Shown: in pieces, positions 34,832-47,069 of the stretch
Layout of the letters: each line of letters starts with the position of its first letter
Position numbering within the stretch: the stretch's first letter is position 1
Assembly: GCA_028551475.1 (NCBI GenBank)
Contig: CM052358.1
Location: 12,321,938 to 12,385,937, forward strand
From: Casuarina equisetifolia
Lineage: Eukaryota; Streptophyta; Magnoliopsida; Fagales; Casuarinaceae
DNA length: 64,000 bases
Direction of reading: 5' to 3'
Notes under the pieces: model-generated
What the model was told of the DNA's origin: nothing
Database searches by the model: none
Seen by the model: the letters and a program-made list of their open reading frames with translations, nothing else
Program-made: the position numbers and the translations under genes

Positions 34832-36707
34832 CTTTTTAGAAGGGTTACTACTTGTATGACCCTCAATCTTATAAATTTTTTATTTGTCATGATGTCACTT
34901 TTCAAGAGTCCATCTTTCTTTTTTGTCCTTTATGTCCATTATCTTCTAATAGCTAGGTGCCTCCATAAACTCTAATAGTACCAGATCCTAATTTCTACAC
35001 TTTATTGTCTCTACTAGTTGATCTTCTAAATCTTCCAGCATTAGACTCCACCCCCCACTCCTACTCCTATTTTCCTTGACTTAAACCCCTCTCCCTTTTT
35101 CTTGGTTCCTTTTTCCACACTTTCCCCTCTTGATATCCCTCCTAGCTCCACTTTTGTTACTCTTGTGGACCTCTCTACACCATTCCACTCATGCTACCCG
35201 ATCTTTATTTTGGAGTTCTGATTATCTATGTCCGACCCTCCCTAACTCATCTTGCACCTCTCTTTATCCTATATCCAACTACTTTTCTCTCCACCATTGT
35301 TATCCTCTTTACCAACACTTCATCATTTTCATCTTTGCCATTTTTGAACCTTCCACCTACCACAAAGCCATTCATGACCCTAATTAGATTATTGCCGTGG
35401 ATGTTGAACTTACTGCCTTCGAGGTTGCCCCCCAATTGTCGTTTTATTGAATGTAAGTGGGTATATAAGGTGAAGTATTATGTTAATGGTTTTATGAAAT
35501 GGTATAAGACCTTGCTACTGGCAAAGGGCTTCAATAAGTGTGAGGGAATTAATTATTAGGATACTTTTTCTCTTACTACCAAGCGTGTCACTGTTCACCT
35601 CATCATTACTATTGTTGCAATCCATCATTAGCCTTGTCATTAGATGGATGTTTAGAATGTCTTCCTTCATGGAAATCTTTCTAATGAGGTATATATGGAG
35701 CTTTTCCTCAAATTTTGTAAAAATGGGGAGCCTATAGTTTGTCAATTGCATAAATCCCTTTATGGGTTGAAGCAAACATCTTGTATATGGAATGAGAAAT
35801 TCACTAGAGCATTATTTACACATGGATTCATTTAGTCCTATCATGATTATTCCTTATTTACCAAGAAGAGAAGTAATTCTTTTATGGCTTTACTTATTTA
35901 CATTGATGGCATCTTTATTACAAGAAATAGTAATGATGTCATCTTAAAAGGATTTATGCAATTGACATCTTTCTAAAGTGGATCTAGATGGTTCTAAGCC
36001 ATCATTGATCCTTATGGAGCACAATAAAAATTTTACAAGTAGATCCATTAGTTTATCATAGATTAGTTGGACAATTGATTTACTTGACTCTCACAAGGCC
36101 TAACATCACTTTTTCAATTTAGCTCCTTAGCTAGTTCATGCATAAGTTGAAACAATCTCACATTGATGCAACATTAGAGGTTATTAGATATCTCAAAAGT
36201 TGTTCAAGACTTGGTCCTATATTTTTATCCTCATCACAGTTTGAACTACAAGTATATTGTGCTAATTATAGCAAATGTCTTATGACAAGAAGATCCACCA
36301 TAAGATTTTGAATAATGCTTGGTAATTCCTTGATATCATGGCAATAAAAAAAAATAACCAATTGTCTTGTTTTCATTAGCAAAAGTATAGTACAAAGCTA
36401 TGCAAGTCACCACTTGTGAGATGGTTTGGATAATTAGGCTATTTAAGGATTTTCGCTTTCACATGAAACACCTGACATTACTATATTGTGATAATGAAGT
36501 TGTAGAGAAGATTGCTACCAATCCCATATTTCATAAGCACACAAAATACATTGAAGTGGAATGTTACTATGTAAGGGAAAAACTTCAACAAGGAGTCATT
36601 GTAACATGACATGTTTCCACCAAGGAACAACCTACCAAGCAACATTGGCATCTTATTTCCAAGCTTAAAATATTTAACTTACTCAAATCCCTAGCTTGAA
36701 GGGAAGT
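34832..36707 (+). pseudogene. Copia A copy 2: late integrase, reverse transcriptase and RNase H remnants
   Basis: Continues Copia A after the Athila-like insertion. Frame pieces at 35191-35559 and 35540-35737 hold reverse transcriptase words (ECKWVYKVKYYVNGF). RNase H words (LYCDNEVVEK, HKHTKYIEV) are in 36400-36609. Relative to copy 1, about 100 bp around 35950 is missing, removing the region just after the reverse transcriptase active site. Many stops. Confidence 0.75.
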
Positions 36708-36716
36708 GCTAACATG

Positions 36717-36907
36717 CCAAAGATTCACCAACTTTCTTACTTTATTAAGTTCGAGAATTAGGAGAAAAAATTATTTTAACTATTATGCATATTTTTCTCT
36801 TCCATGACTAAACCAATTATGTAGTCCATAAATATAAACCAAATATCATACGTAATGATTAAAACAATATAGAATAATTCTGCTCACTCAAGGGCTTTCT
36901 CCCTTCA
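36717..36907 (+). repeat. 3' LTR of Copia A copy 2 (end truncated)
   Basis: Begins TGCTAACATGCC after the degraded polypurine tract GAAGGGAAG. It differs from the copy 1 3' LTR at about 11 percent of sites and stops where the TRIM-like array begins. Confidence 0.7.
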
Positions 36908-37242
36908 CATTCATATTAGAATGTGAGGGTCCATACAAAAACCCCAAAGTAGTAGGTGGAGAAATCTCATCATTTATAAGCTCAAGAGCCCATCCTCATG
37001 CTTTTAATATAGGACAATACTCACTCTCACTTGTATGCTGACATAACCATTGCAACTAGACTGAAGTCTAACTTTGGGACATAAGAGGTTATAAAGCAGA
37101 GGTCCACTCTTGGCTTTGATACCCTATTAGAGTATAAGGCTCATCCCAAAATCTTAAAGCATTAGATTGAGAAATCTTATCACTTATGAACTCAAAGGCT
37201 TAACCTCACAGTTTCAATGTGGGACATTACCCACCTTGAACA
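36908..37242 (-). mobile_element. TRIM-like element: two LTRs and one internal domain
   Basis: Duplicate of the array at 11422-12002 with one unit fewer. LTR blocks lie at about 36908-37030 and 37125-37242 (118 bp), with one internal block ending GGCTTTGATACC, the primer-site complement. The flanking sequence on the right (ATAACTC) is the same as in copy 1. Confidence 0.65.
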
Positions 37243-38190
37243 ATAACTCAAATGAAAATTATAAGAAAAATACTTTTATAATAGCAAATATTTGAATTTA
37301 CCATATAGATGGTATAAATATCCATACGATGTGAATGTCTAAGCCTATTTTTTGAAAGGACACTTGATCCTATATAAAATGTCCTAAAGACAATTAGTGG
37401 ACAAATCACATCAACCCCATAGTTTCTTAATATTTAAGAGCCTTTTTGCTCTCTCAAACTAGGTTTCTCCACCTACACCTGCTCTAGCATATCCAAAAGG
37501 TCGCAAACAAAACTATTGGTGAACTCGTGAACAGCTTTCATGGTTTGAGAAATTTAATGGTCCAAGCAATTTGACTCTTTGATAAGAATATTATGCATGA
37601 ATTTTAGTCCTCCACATTTTATGAGAAATCTAGGTCTCATAACTAGAGCTATCTTGAAACATTCAACATTGGCTTTCATGAGGTTTTCTTATAACTACTC
37701 CACGTTATATGTCAATTTGAGAACTAGATTTCTCAATGTTTTATATCAAAATGAGAACTAGTTATGAAAATCTAGCGCTCATAACTTATCCATATGATTT
37801 GACACTTTGAGAAATCTAGTTCTTATAATGGTATGAGAAATCTAGTTCCCATGTTTTATGACATTTTTATAAGAAATAGCATCCATGAGTCTTTAAAAAA
37901 ACCTAGAAGAAATTCAACATTGGCTTCCATGAGTTTTCTTTTGGTCTACAATACCATCAAACAAGACACAGATGACCTCAAGAGCAATTTCCTTCAAAAA
38001 CTCACACATATAATTACAAAAACAGAAAACTCACATTATATTCTGATGTTTTATAAAACAATAGTTGTAAGGTGGAGCAAACACAAAGGCATAAACAGAA
38101 TACATTATTTCTGCTGACACATTATTAATAGGTAACAAGCACTCTTAAAACCATGAAAGTTGTCTCGTTAATAACAGCATGTACGCTCCC

Positions 38191-38548
38191 CTATGCATAT
38201 TTACATGCTATCTCGAGGAGACAACTACAAATTTCCCATGGTTTTGAAAACATTGCCATATGATCAGCACCCTCGATATCCATCACCTCTTTGATTCTGC
38301 CGTTTTTAATCATACATCAATGAAATTTTTCAGGTATACCTAAGTCCTCATTGCAAAGTAAAAAAAAAAATTCTTCTTTATAAAAAGACAAGCATTATAC
38401 ATTGTTTCTCAGAGAAAGCAAAACAAAAAAGTTTCCCAAATCCTGTCTTTCTTCCTTTTCATCTTGTGACAGTCCCACCACCACTCTCCATGGCAGGCTC
38501 CGTATACCAAAAAAATAAAAAATGAGTTTGCTCTGTCGAACCTACCAT
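38191..38548 (-). pseudogene. MES pseudogene, exon 1 start joined to exon 3 end (copy 2)
   Basis: Same structure as 12948-13297: ATG at 38548, start of exon 1 with frame damage, A-rich filler, then the last part of exon 3 ending with a TAG at 38191. The nucleophile Ser, exon 2 and most of exon 3 are missing. The shared internal deletion with copy 1 shows that the gene was already dead before the tandem duplication. Confidence 0.75.
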
Positions 38549-38972
38549 TTTTCGTGCGGTGTTTGATGTTGTTAGCGTGGCCCCATTTATGAACTTGACA
38601 TTGAAGCTGGTCTCAGGGCAGTTTACATGGCGAAGGCTCTTGGAGAACTTCAGTTCGTAACTCGAGATGTAATGGCAACTAATAGGACGGGGTTGGGACT
38701 TAACGGTACGAATTAGTAATTATAAGTCAGCTAATAAATGGTGGGGGTTATTGATGTGTTTACGTGATTTATTTGGCCTCAAGAGTCGAAAGAAAAGAAG
38801 GTGGGGCTTGCTGGATTTTACAAAGAGAAACCATCCTCGATCTTTTTCTTTATTATTACTTTCCGAGAAAAGCTATGAGAAAGTTAGACTTAGGCGGAAA
38901 GAAAAAGTTCTTCACGTAAAATCTAGAAAACAATCTTCAACACGAAACCCACAAAAGGATTTCTTGAGTTTC

Positions 38973-38975
38973 TAG

Positions 38976-39003
<28 letters not shown>
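38973..39003. repeat. (TA)n microsatellite
   Basis: About 15 uninterrupted TA units. Duplication copy 1 has only about four TA units at the matching place (near 19354), so the tract grew, or shrank, after duplication. Confidence 0.9.
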
Positions 39004-39006
<3 letters not shown>

Positions 39007-39160
39007 TTTCTGTGTAATTACTATTATGGCTCAAAATCCTTCACGACCGAGTTCCAGGCACGAGAATATAGGCTGACCTATTGATTATAAGGTTTGCAAA
39101 GAAGGCTGAAAATAAACTGAGGTGATCACTAATCCTCTACTAAACAAAATCGAATCAGAA

Positions 39161-39484
39161 CTAAAAACTAGACTAATCTATTAAATAAGCCAAAGTTCCC
39201 ATGAACAAGTTGGTACCATTCTATTATTGTTATCTTTAACTTGCAATGGAAAGACCTTAAGTATTTTAAAACATAACCAATAAAACTCTTCTACAGGTGA
39301 TAAATATAGTTTGAACTCTTGTCAATATAAGCCTCTAATTAGATAAGTCGATCAACGTTTTGGTGATCGATTGGGTTTCTTACATGCGTCAATAATTTGC
39401 GAAGAGGAGGCAAATCCAAGTGGAACTTTACTTCTTGTATACTCCAAATTGGCTATCAATGTCCCAGAGGATGACAACTGATTC
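39161..39484. other. Spacer before Copia C
   Basis: Unique AT-rich sequence with no gene, repeat or motif that I can support. Confidence 0.5.
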
Positions 39485-39720
39485 TGTCACAAAAAGAGAG
39501 GAAAGAGAGTATGAATGTGAGAACCCTCGTGTATTCTATTGAATGAGAAAAGATGTACATAGGATGTCCCTTTATAAAGTAGGGATATACAAAGATGAAA
39601 AAATACATATAAAGAAATAGAAACAATTGCCTACCAACTATACAAATAATTCCTTAATAATTACATCACCAATGGTAAGAATAATAATCAATATAGAAAT
39701 ATAATCACGTATCTCCAACA
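39485..39720 (-). repeat. 3' LTR of Copia C
   Basis: 236 bp, TGTCACAAAAAG to ATCTCCAACA on the plus strand, next to the polypurine complement. Confidence 0.88.
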
Positions 39721-39853
39721 CTCCCCCTCAAGCTGGCGGTTTTGGCGGTTTGTAAACATCTAACATGCCAAGCTTGTTTAATAGATACGTGTGTTGTCTC
39801 TGACAGAGGGCCTTGGTGAAGATGTCAGCAGGTTGTTCCGTAGTTCAGATTTC

Positions 39854-42800
39854 TTATGTTTTGATAACTCCTTGGATTTTATCTCTCGTGAAATGGCAAT
39901 CTACTTTGATGTGTTTAGTGCATTCATGAACCATAGGATTTGCCGCAAGTTTAAGAGCAACATCATTGTCACAGAACAAAAGTGTAGGGCCTTTGAGCCG
40001 AATACCTAGGTCCTGAAGTAGTTCTCTTAACCAAATAACTTCACAAGTGGTCTTGGTCATGGCACGATATTCAGACTCAACAGAAGATAGTGAAACAGTT
40101 GATTGCTTCTTTGTTTTCCAAGATAGTAGAGAATTTCCAAACTTGATACAAAATCCAGTCGTTGATCTCCTGCTCATAGGACAAGTGGCGTAGTCAGTGT
40201 CACAATAAGCTTTCATTTTCATGTTGCAATCTTGAGATAAAAGAATTCCCAAACCTAGACATCCTTTTAGGTATTTCACTACCTTTAAGGCTGCATTCAT
40301 GTGAGACTGTTTTGGATTGTGCATGAATTGGCTAAGGATTTGAACGGCATAGCATATATCAGGTCTCGTCATAGTGAGATAAATGAATTTTCCAACCAAC
40401 CTCTTGTAGCTCGTTGGATCCATAAGTGGGGGGTCCGCATCGGGAGAAGATATTCCATCATCATACTCAGGTGTTGTAAGATTCAAGTTCTGCTCAAATG
40501 GAATGACAGCAGACTTGCATCCAGATAAACCAGCTTCAGAAATAATCTCTAGGATGAACAACTCAGAGCGGGCAATTTCAATGCCCAAATAATATTTGGG
40601 AGGTCCCAAATCCTTAATGCAGAAAGTGGAGTGTAGAAATTTCTTAAAGCGTTCAATGGCTGGAATGTCATTGCCGGTGATCAAGATGTCATCAACATAA
40701 ATCAAAAGGTAGATAGATGATGTACCTTTGCGCCAAATGAATAAGGCGTAATCATGTCAAGATTAACGAAATTGTGCAAAGGTAAGGGCTAAAGTGAATT
40801 TGGCATACCATTGCCGAGAAGCTTGCTTAAGACCATATATGGATTTACGGAGATGACAAACCCTAGACTCCCCTTGTCTACGTAAACTCGATGGAAGGTC
40901 CATGTAAATCTCTTCAGTCAAATCGCCATGAAGAAATGCATTGTGGACGTTCATTTGATGAAGAGACCAATTGTGAGTGGCAGCAATAGAAAGAAAGGTG
41001 CACACAGTACCTTCTTTGGCAACGGGAGAGAAGATATCTTGATAATCAAAACCTTCTTGTTGCATAAAACCCTTGGCCACAAGTCGAGCCTTGTACTGCT
41101 TGATCGAGCCATTAGCCCGATATTTGATCTTGTAGACCCATTTACAACTAATGGGCCGGTGGTGAGATAGGCGAGGGACCACATCCCAAGTGTGATTATC
41201 AGCAAGAGCACGAAGTTCATCTGCCATGGCCTACTGCCACTTGGGATGCTTAGCAGCCTCATGATAAAAGTTGGGTTCAACTTCAGCGGAGAGGCGACTG
41301 ATGCAACAAAAATGGTTAGGTGAAAGACGACCAAAACTAGTGTAATCAGAAATGGGGTAGCAAGTGCTAGTTGAGGCTGTAGAAGAATAGAGATAGTCCT
41401 TGGTCCAGGTAGGTGGACGAGTAGGATGGCTAGATCGACGAGGGACCACAGTTGGAGAAGTCGGAGGACAAGGAGGCGATTGATATGGAACAATGGCCAA
41501 GGAGTCATCAACAAGAACTGTAGGAGAAAGAACCTCAAAGGCCATATCCAAAGACTGGTCAGTGGTAGGAGAGATCAGGGGATTTGTAGAGGGCACAATT
41601 GGTGGGGGATCTGAAGCAAGAGGCCCAAGGAAAGGCAGTAAAGTAGGAGTAGCAGCATCATCAGTCTCAAATAAGAAAGGTTGAGGTCCAAGAGGAGACT
41701 TGGAGGGGCCATCCGGAACCGGTGGAGACTGGAAGGGAAAAATAGCTTCGTGAAATACCACATCACGACTTATAAAGAACTTGTCTGTAAAAGGATCATA
41801 AACACGATACCCTTTTTGTAAATATGGGTAACCCATAAAAATGCAGCGTGTGGCGCGGGGACCCAATTTGTCCCAAGGGCCAACAGTAGTAGAATAGTAG
41901 AGTCAGCCAAACACATGAAGATAAGCGGTGTCGGGGACCTTACCAAAAAGTAGCTCAAAGGGGGTTTTGCCAGCAAGCACACGAGACGGCATGCGATTGA
42001 TTAGGTAAGCGGCAGTGATCACATAATCGCCCCAAAAACATTCAGGAATGGAGGCTTGGTATTTGAGGGCTCAAGCAACCTCAAGGAGATGACGGTGTTT
42101 GCGTTCAACAACCCCATTTTGTTGGGGGGTGTAGGTACAGGAGCTCTCATGGAGAATGCCACAGGAAGAAAAGAAGGAAGAACATGTATGGTTAAAGAAA
42201 TCACGGGCATTGTCAGTGCGAATGCACTGAACAAAGGTGTGAAATTGGGTGCGGATGAGAGTAAAAAAATGGGTGAGATGGGTTAATACTTGGGACTTGG
42301 ATTACATAAGGAAGACTCAAGTACCGCGAGAAAAATCATCAACAAGGGTGAGAAAGAAACGATAGCCATCACGATGAGGGGTGTGATAGGGGCCCCAAAT
42401 ATCGAGGTGAATAAAGGAGAAAAGGGAAGTGGCGTGAGAAGTGCTAGAAGGAAATGGAAGGTGGGATTGTTTGGTAAGGGGGCAAATGGGACAAGTGGGG
42501 AAAGAGGAAGAGGCACTATGACCCAATCGCTGATGAAGAAGAAAATTATTATTATTTAAATTGGCATTACAAAAAGTGTCCTTTTTCGAGGAACTACAAA
42601 AGGGAAACTAAAATTTATAGGAAAAGGAACCCAAAAATATAAGCATTGATTGACACTACCCAAGCCCATCAGTTTGCCAGTCAAACGGGCATGAAAAACA
42701 TAAAAATTTGGATGGAGGATAAGTCGACAATCATTATGAGAACAGAGTTTGGAAATGGAGATGAGATTAAAGTGAAATTTGGGAACAAAAAGTATATTTT

Positions 42801-44723
42801 TAAGGGTGAGATGAGGGCTAAGAGAGACATCACCAATATGGGTGACAGAGGTAATATTCCCATTAGGGAGACGAACAGAAGTAGAAGGATAGGTGGTATG
42901 AATTTTGGAAAAAAAATTTTGGTTGCAAATGATGTGATCACTGGCACTTGAATCAATAATCCATGTAGTAGGGGAAAGTGAGCTTGGAAAACAAAAAGAG
43001 GTACTTGCAAAGCTAGCAATTTTATCTGGAGTACCATTCTGGTTAAAGGCATGCATGATTTGTTGAAGTTGGGCCTCATTGAGTAAGGAATTGGACCCAT
43101 CAGAAGAGATCACAGCATTTGAGATGACCTTCAGATCGAATTGATCGCGATCAAAAGGTTTTCCATGTAATTTCCAGCATCGATCCTTCGTATGATTGCG
43201 ACGTTTGAAAAATTCACAAAATAAATGGTTTAGACCATTAGATCAACCGCGGGGTGCGGTTGGACCGTCTGATCGGTGTGAACTGGATGAAAAATGCATG
43301 CCGTATGATTGCTTGACTGCGGGTGCAATGGTCGCGCACTGATAACCGTCAGATAAAGGCATGGAGTCAAACAAAATAGGGCCGTTGGATCGGGCACGAT
43401 AAGAGCCATCAAATGGAGGTGCGGTGTCGAGCATAGGAGGATCGTTAAATCTAGGGTTTCCATTAGAGCCGTCCATGCGAGATAAGGGGTCTCGCAAGTC
43501 AGGCTCAGAGAACCCTAAAGCCACATGCGTAGTCCAGTCGCTTCTCTCGTGAGAAGCGAGAGCGTGTTGAGCTGCGGTCGCGTGAACGGCCAAAATCACC
43601 GAATCGTTGACACGAAGGTATTCCGACGATGCCAATCGCTGATTCTCCTCTTGAATGGCTAAGTGGAAGAGGCGCTGCAACGATGGGGAGGGCTCCATAG
43701 CAAGAATCTGAGACCAAAAAGAACTATAAGTTTCATTCAAACTCAATAAAAATTGAATTAGGCAGTTCTATTCTTTGATCCGATGATATTGTCGTAAAGT
43801 CACATCAGGGCCTTCGAGAGATTCCTTGACCTAATCGCGTTCGTTGCATAAAGCAGCGAAGCGATGGTAAAGCGTGGTAACCGAAAGGTTACCCTGTTTC
43901 AAATCGGCCAAAGATTGGTCGATCTGAAACAATCAGACTCGATCGGTCCGACTGTAGAGTTCACAAAGACCGTCCCAGATAATTTGGGCATCTTTGGTGG
44001 GAGGGAGAGCGGCGGCGACATTAGGTGAAAGGGAGCTTCCGATCCAAGTCTGGATAAGTTGCGAACATTTGCACCACTACCGGGCGAGTTTGGGGTCGGA
44101 AGGAGGAGGAACGGTGCCGTCGAGGAAACCGTCCTTGTCCTTCATGACGAGGGCGCATCGGATGTCGCGGGACCAAACGGCATAGTTATTGGCGCCAGTG
44201 AGGATGTGGGTGATGAGACGGAGATCTGGATTGTCAGAAATGGCAGTATAGAAGGGGTCGTCTAGTTTAGGGTGGCTGAATAGGGAACGAATAGGGGCTG
44301 GGAAAACGGGTAGGGATTTAGACCCGAACCCGGAACACCAAACCCATCCGAGTGACCCGGTGGAATAGAAGAACCGGGAGGGATCCAACCCAATCCAGGG
44401 AGGACGGGGCCCAGAAAAGACGGGTCAGGCCTAAGAGGGGGATGTTGGGTGGGTAAAAGTGGGTAAGGGTGGAGAAAGGGCCCAGTATTGGATTGGGCCA
44501 AGGAGGGTCCAACACCAGAGGGATAGAGGTAAGGGGCCCAGTAGGACTAGGGGAGAGGTGGTGTGGGGGTAGGGGCCAGACCAGTGGGGTCCAGGCTTGT
44601 GGAGGGAATCAGCCCAGAAGAGAGGCCCGGTTGCGGGGAAGTAGGAGATGGAGGATCATTAGTGATGTCCTCGACGAGAGGGGCGTCTGGGTTGGCAGCT
44701 GTGGATTTGGTGGATTTTGGCAT
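39854..44723 (-). pseudogene. Copia C gag-pol polyprotein, inactivated
   Basis: Gag starts at 44723 (MPKSTKSTAANPDAP) and includes NYAVWSRDIRCAL and DGFLDGTVPPP (44077-44388), typical of plant Copia gag; more gag lies at 43243-43746. 42556-43113 has the protease site as IDSSASDHI, with Ser replacing Gly. 42317-42526 is the integrase zinc region and start of the core (CPICPLTKQ, DIWGPY). 41231-41866 is the integrase C-terminal part (RCIFMGYP). 40763-41227 is early reverse transcriptase, where [11 protein letters not shown] has Asn in place of the first catalytic Asp. 39854-40705 has YVDDILITGND and RNase H (LLFCDNDVA). Stops and frameshifts separate the parts. Confidence 0.85.
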
Positions 44724-44916
44724 GATAACGGTAAGGAAGAAGGTAAGAGTGTATGTGGTTTATTTGAAAAAAAATTGAATTGATACTGATTTCCACGCCG
44801 GAGTTGCTAACACTGTGATGCAGGGAGCAAGGACAGTGAAAGCAAAGGAGATAGGCGGTGAAAAAAATCATAGAGGAAAAGATGCGGAAGCAAAAAGAGG
44901 ACTGACTTTGATACCA

Positions 44917-45152
44917 TGTCATAAAGAGAGAGGAAAGAGAGCATGAATGTGAGAACCCTCGTGTATTCTATTAAATGAGAAAAGATGTACATAGGATGTC
45001 TCTTTATAAAGTAAGGATATACAAAGATGAAAAAATACAAATAAAGAAATAGAAATAATTGCCTATCAACTATACAAATAATTCTTTAATAATTACATCA
45101 CCAATGGTAAGAATAATAATCAATATAGAAATATAATCACGTATCTCCAACA
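44917..45152 (-). repeat. 5' LTR of Copia C
   Basis: 236 bp pairing with 39485-39720. It directly follows the primer-binding complement on the plus strand. Confidence 0.88.
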
Positions 45153-45308
45153 ATTACTATTTGCAATTAGAGTTTAGAGAGAAGACGGGTCAACTATTCA
45201 CCATGAAAAGCACCTTACCATGCGAAGTGAAAGGTCTGCCGAAACCTTATCCCTTTGAACACATAACACGTACGGAAAAATCATATATTTCTTCTTGTCT
45301 ACTGCATG

Positions 45309-46358
45309 TCATCGCATCGATAAGTAGATAACACAAATTGTTTGTAGGTGAATACCATCCTTAGACAGGATAATGGTCTTATTAATTCTGCCATGTGCGT
45401 CTTTTGAAGTAAATTTGCGAGCTATCTGGAGGAGACAATGGCAAAGTTCGTGTGGTTTTGAACACATTTCCATATGATCAGCATCCTTAATCTCCATCAC
45501 CTCGTTTGCCCCCGAGTTTTCAATCATCCATCGTCGGAGTTCCTCAGTTATTGATAAATCCTCATCGCCGGCAACAAAAACTCGCGGAATGGACCCATAT
45601 CTCTGATTTGAGAAATGTTTTGCCTTGGACAAGTCCTCCAGAAACATTGACCCCGGCCTTGCCAAAGTTTTGGCGAGCTCAAGGACCTTGAACAAATTAC
45701 AATGAAATTTCTGTCAGGAAAGGAGTACAAACTTCTTCAAACTTGTCTAATGAATCATTTGTAATGTGATAGGGAGAGATAATACCTCAATTGAGCTGCA
45801 TTGATAGAACTTGAAGGCCATGAACTGGGGGCCCAAAATCATTAACGTTAGTGTTTCGTTGATGCTCCCGGAGGAGGAAAACTGAGAGTCCAGCCATCCA
45901 TCGGCAGGAGCGGCCTCAGTCAACTGATTATTTAGAAAAAGTCCACAAGAACATTTAAGAAACACTTTCCCTTCAACGATCGAATAGGTGGTAGAAAAAC
46001 ACACTTATATCTGTTTGGTAATTGAATGTATCTTATATTAGACAGGATGACACACTTGATGGAACTACAGACAACTCTGGGTAATTCTCCATTGCAAGGG
46101 CCAAATTCAAGCCTCCCAGGCTATGACCGACAAGTACCACCATTTCATTTGGAGGAAGCGAAGCCAAAAGATGCAACAAAGGCTCAATGTACTCATGAAA
46201 GTATGAACATCTTGACTTATGCCTGAAGCGGCGAGATCAAGCAGCGTGACCCGGTGGCCAGCGGACCTAAGCCGGGGTTTGAGCTTGTACTAACACCAAG
46301 CTCCATGGCATGCCCCGTGTAACAGAACAAAATGAGCCTGCTCATCCGTAGCTACCAT
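45309..46358 (-). pseudogene. MES pseudogene, three exons with nonsense and frameshift lesions
   Basis: Starts MVATDEQAHFVLLHGACHG at 46358. The Trp codon before YKLKP is TAG, a 1-nt deletion follows near the HT codons of the VHT segment, and exon 1 stops resembling a MES gene after AMENYPE, so its last 25 or so codons are gone. GHSLGG with the nucleophile Ser is still readable in the shifted frame. Exon 2 (45787 to about 45925) reads ADGWLDSQFSSSGSINETL and ends at a GT donor. Exon 3 (45309 to about 45690) keeps ELAKTLARPGSMF, GDEDLS and DADHMEM with the catalytic Asp and His. The usual stop is lost, so the frame runs on by some 30 codons. The closest relative by eye is the neighbouring 262-aa gene. 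Confidence 0.85.
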
Positions 46359-47069
46359 TTTTTCGTTTTTGTGTTTGATGTTGTTAGCAGGGCTTTGCTT
46401 ATAAGTTGAATTCTAAGGTGCTCTCTTTGTAGCTGCGAACTGAAGTTTGCAAACAGCCTTGTGCAGTTGACGAGTACGTTATCAAAGCTTGGGAACTATT
46501 CTGGGGTCTCGTCACGGCGGCTTTTGCAGTTGTGTGGGCTTCATATAGTAGCCCATCTGATTACTTATTCCATCAATACATGTGATACAGTATAAACCCA
46601 GCTTGTTGAGGGATTTGATTGGCCTCGAGTAAAAGAAGGGGCAGGACTTATTAGCACTCAGTTAGCTGTAAAATTTATTATCTTTAGTTCTTACAATCTC
46701 TCACGGAAGAGGAAAATAGCAGTTTTTGTCTCTGTTTCCAAGCCACTTTCTCAAAAGCTAAAATAGGAATAAGATGAAATAATTTTATATTAGATATTAT
46801 TCAAACATCATATATATTTCACGTACAAGTTTTTATCAAATAAGACAAGACGACCTAAAAAGTAATTCCCTTCACAATTCACACATAGAATTACAAAAAG
46901 CAGAAAACTCACATTATATATCTAATGTTCTATAAAACAATAGCGGTAAGGTGGACCAAACACAAAGGCATAAACAGCATACATTATTTTTGCCGACACA
47001 TTATTAATAGGTAACAAGCAATCCTGAAACCACGAAAGTCGTCTCGTTAATAACAGCATGTACGCACCT
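46359..47069. other. Spacer between two MES copies
   Basis: Holds the upstream region of the pseudogene at 46358 and the 3' flank of the gene ending at 47070. The right part (46840-47060) matches the 3' flanks of the pseudogenes at 12948 and 38191, which shows that those derive from this gene lineage. No separate gene seen. Confidence 0.6.

Larger units (their letters stand above)
20203..36907 (+). mobile_element. Copia A, copy 2, interrupted by an Athila-like element
   Basis: The left part (20203-23506) holds the 5' LTR, primer site, leader, gag remnants and protease/pre-integrase frame. The right part (34832-36907) holds late integrase, reverse transcriptase, RNase H and the 3' LTR. The two halves join exactly through the duplicated pentamer ATACC flanking the inserted element, and copy 1 shows the unbroken site near 9160-9170. 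Coding sequence is more decayed than in copy 1. It arose from the same insertion as copy 1 through the tandem duplication. Confidence 0.85.
19521..39160. repeat. Tandem segmental duplication, copy 2 (later split by the Athila-like element)
   Basis: Colinear with copy 1 (5213-19523) once Copia B and the Athila-like insertion are removed; the unit is then about 8.3 kb. The left flank with the first Copia A LTR, and the right flank, differ by only about 3 to 5 percent. The Copia A body between them differs by roughly 10 to 15 percent. It ends near CGAATCAGAA at 39160, after which the sequence is unrelated to copy 1. Confidence 0.85.
39485..45152 (-). mobile_element. Copia C: full-length, decayed Ty1/Copia element
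   Basis: A 5,668-bp minus-strand element with two LTRs of 236 bp each (39485-39720 and 44917-45152) that differ at about ten sites, mostly transitions. Order: 5' LTR, primer site TGGTATCAAAG (44906-44916), gag from an ATG at 44723, protease/pre-integrase, integrase, reverse transcriptase, RNase H, polypurine tract (complement of CTCCCCCTCAAG at 39722), 3' LTR. It is a different family from Copia A and B by LTR and protein sequence. No matching 5-bp duplication is visible (GATTC on the left, ATTAC on the right). It separates the tandem duplication from the MES cluster. Confidence 0.9.

Noticed and set aside
42283..44783. Plus-strand Gly/Lys-rich frames (42290-42559, 44469-44783)
   Set aside because: They are antisense shadows of the Copia C gag and pre-integrase region.
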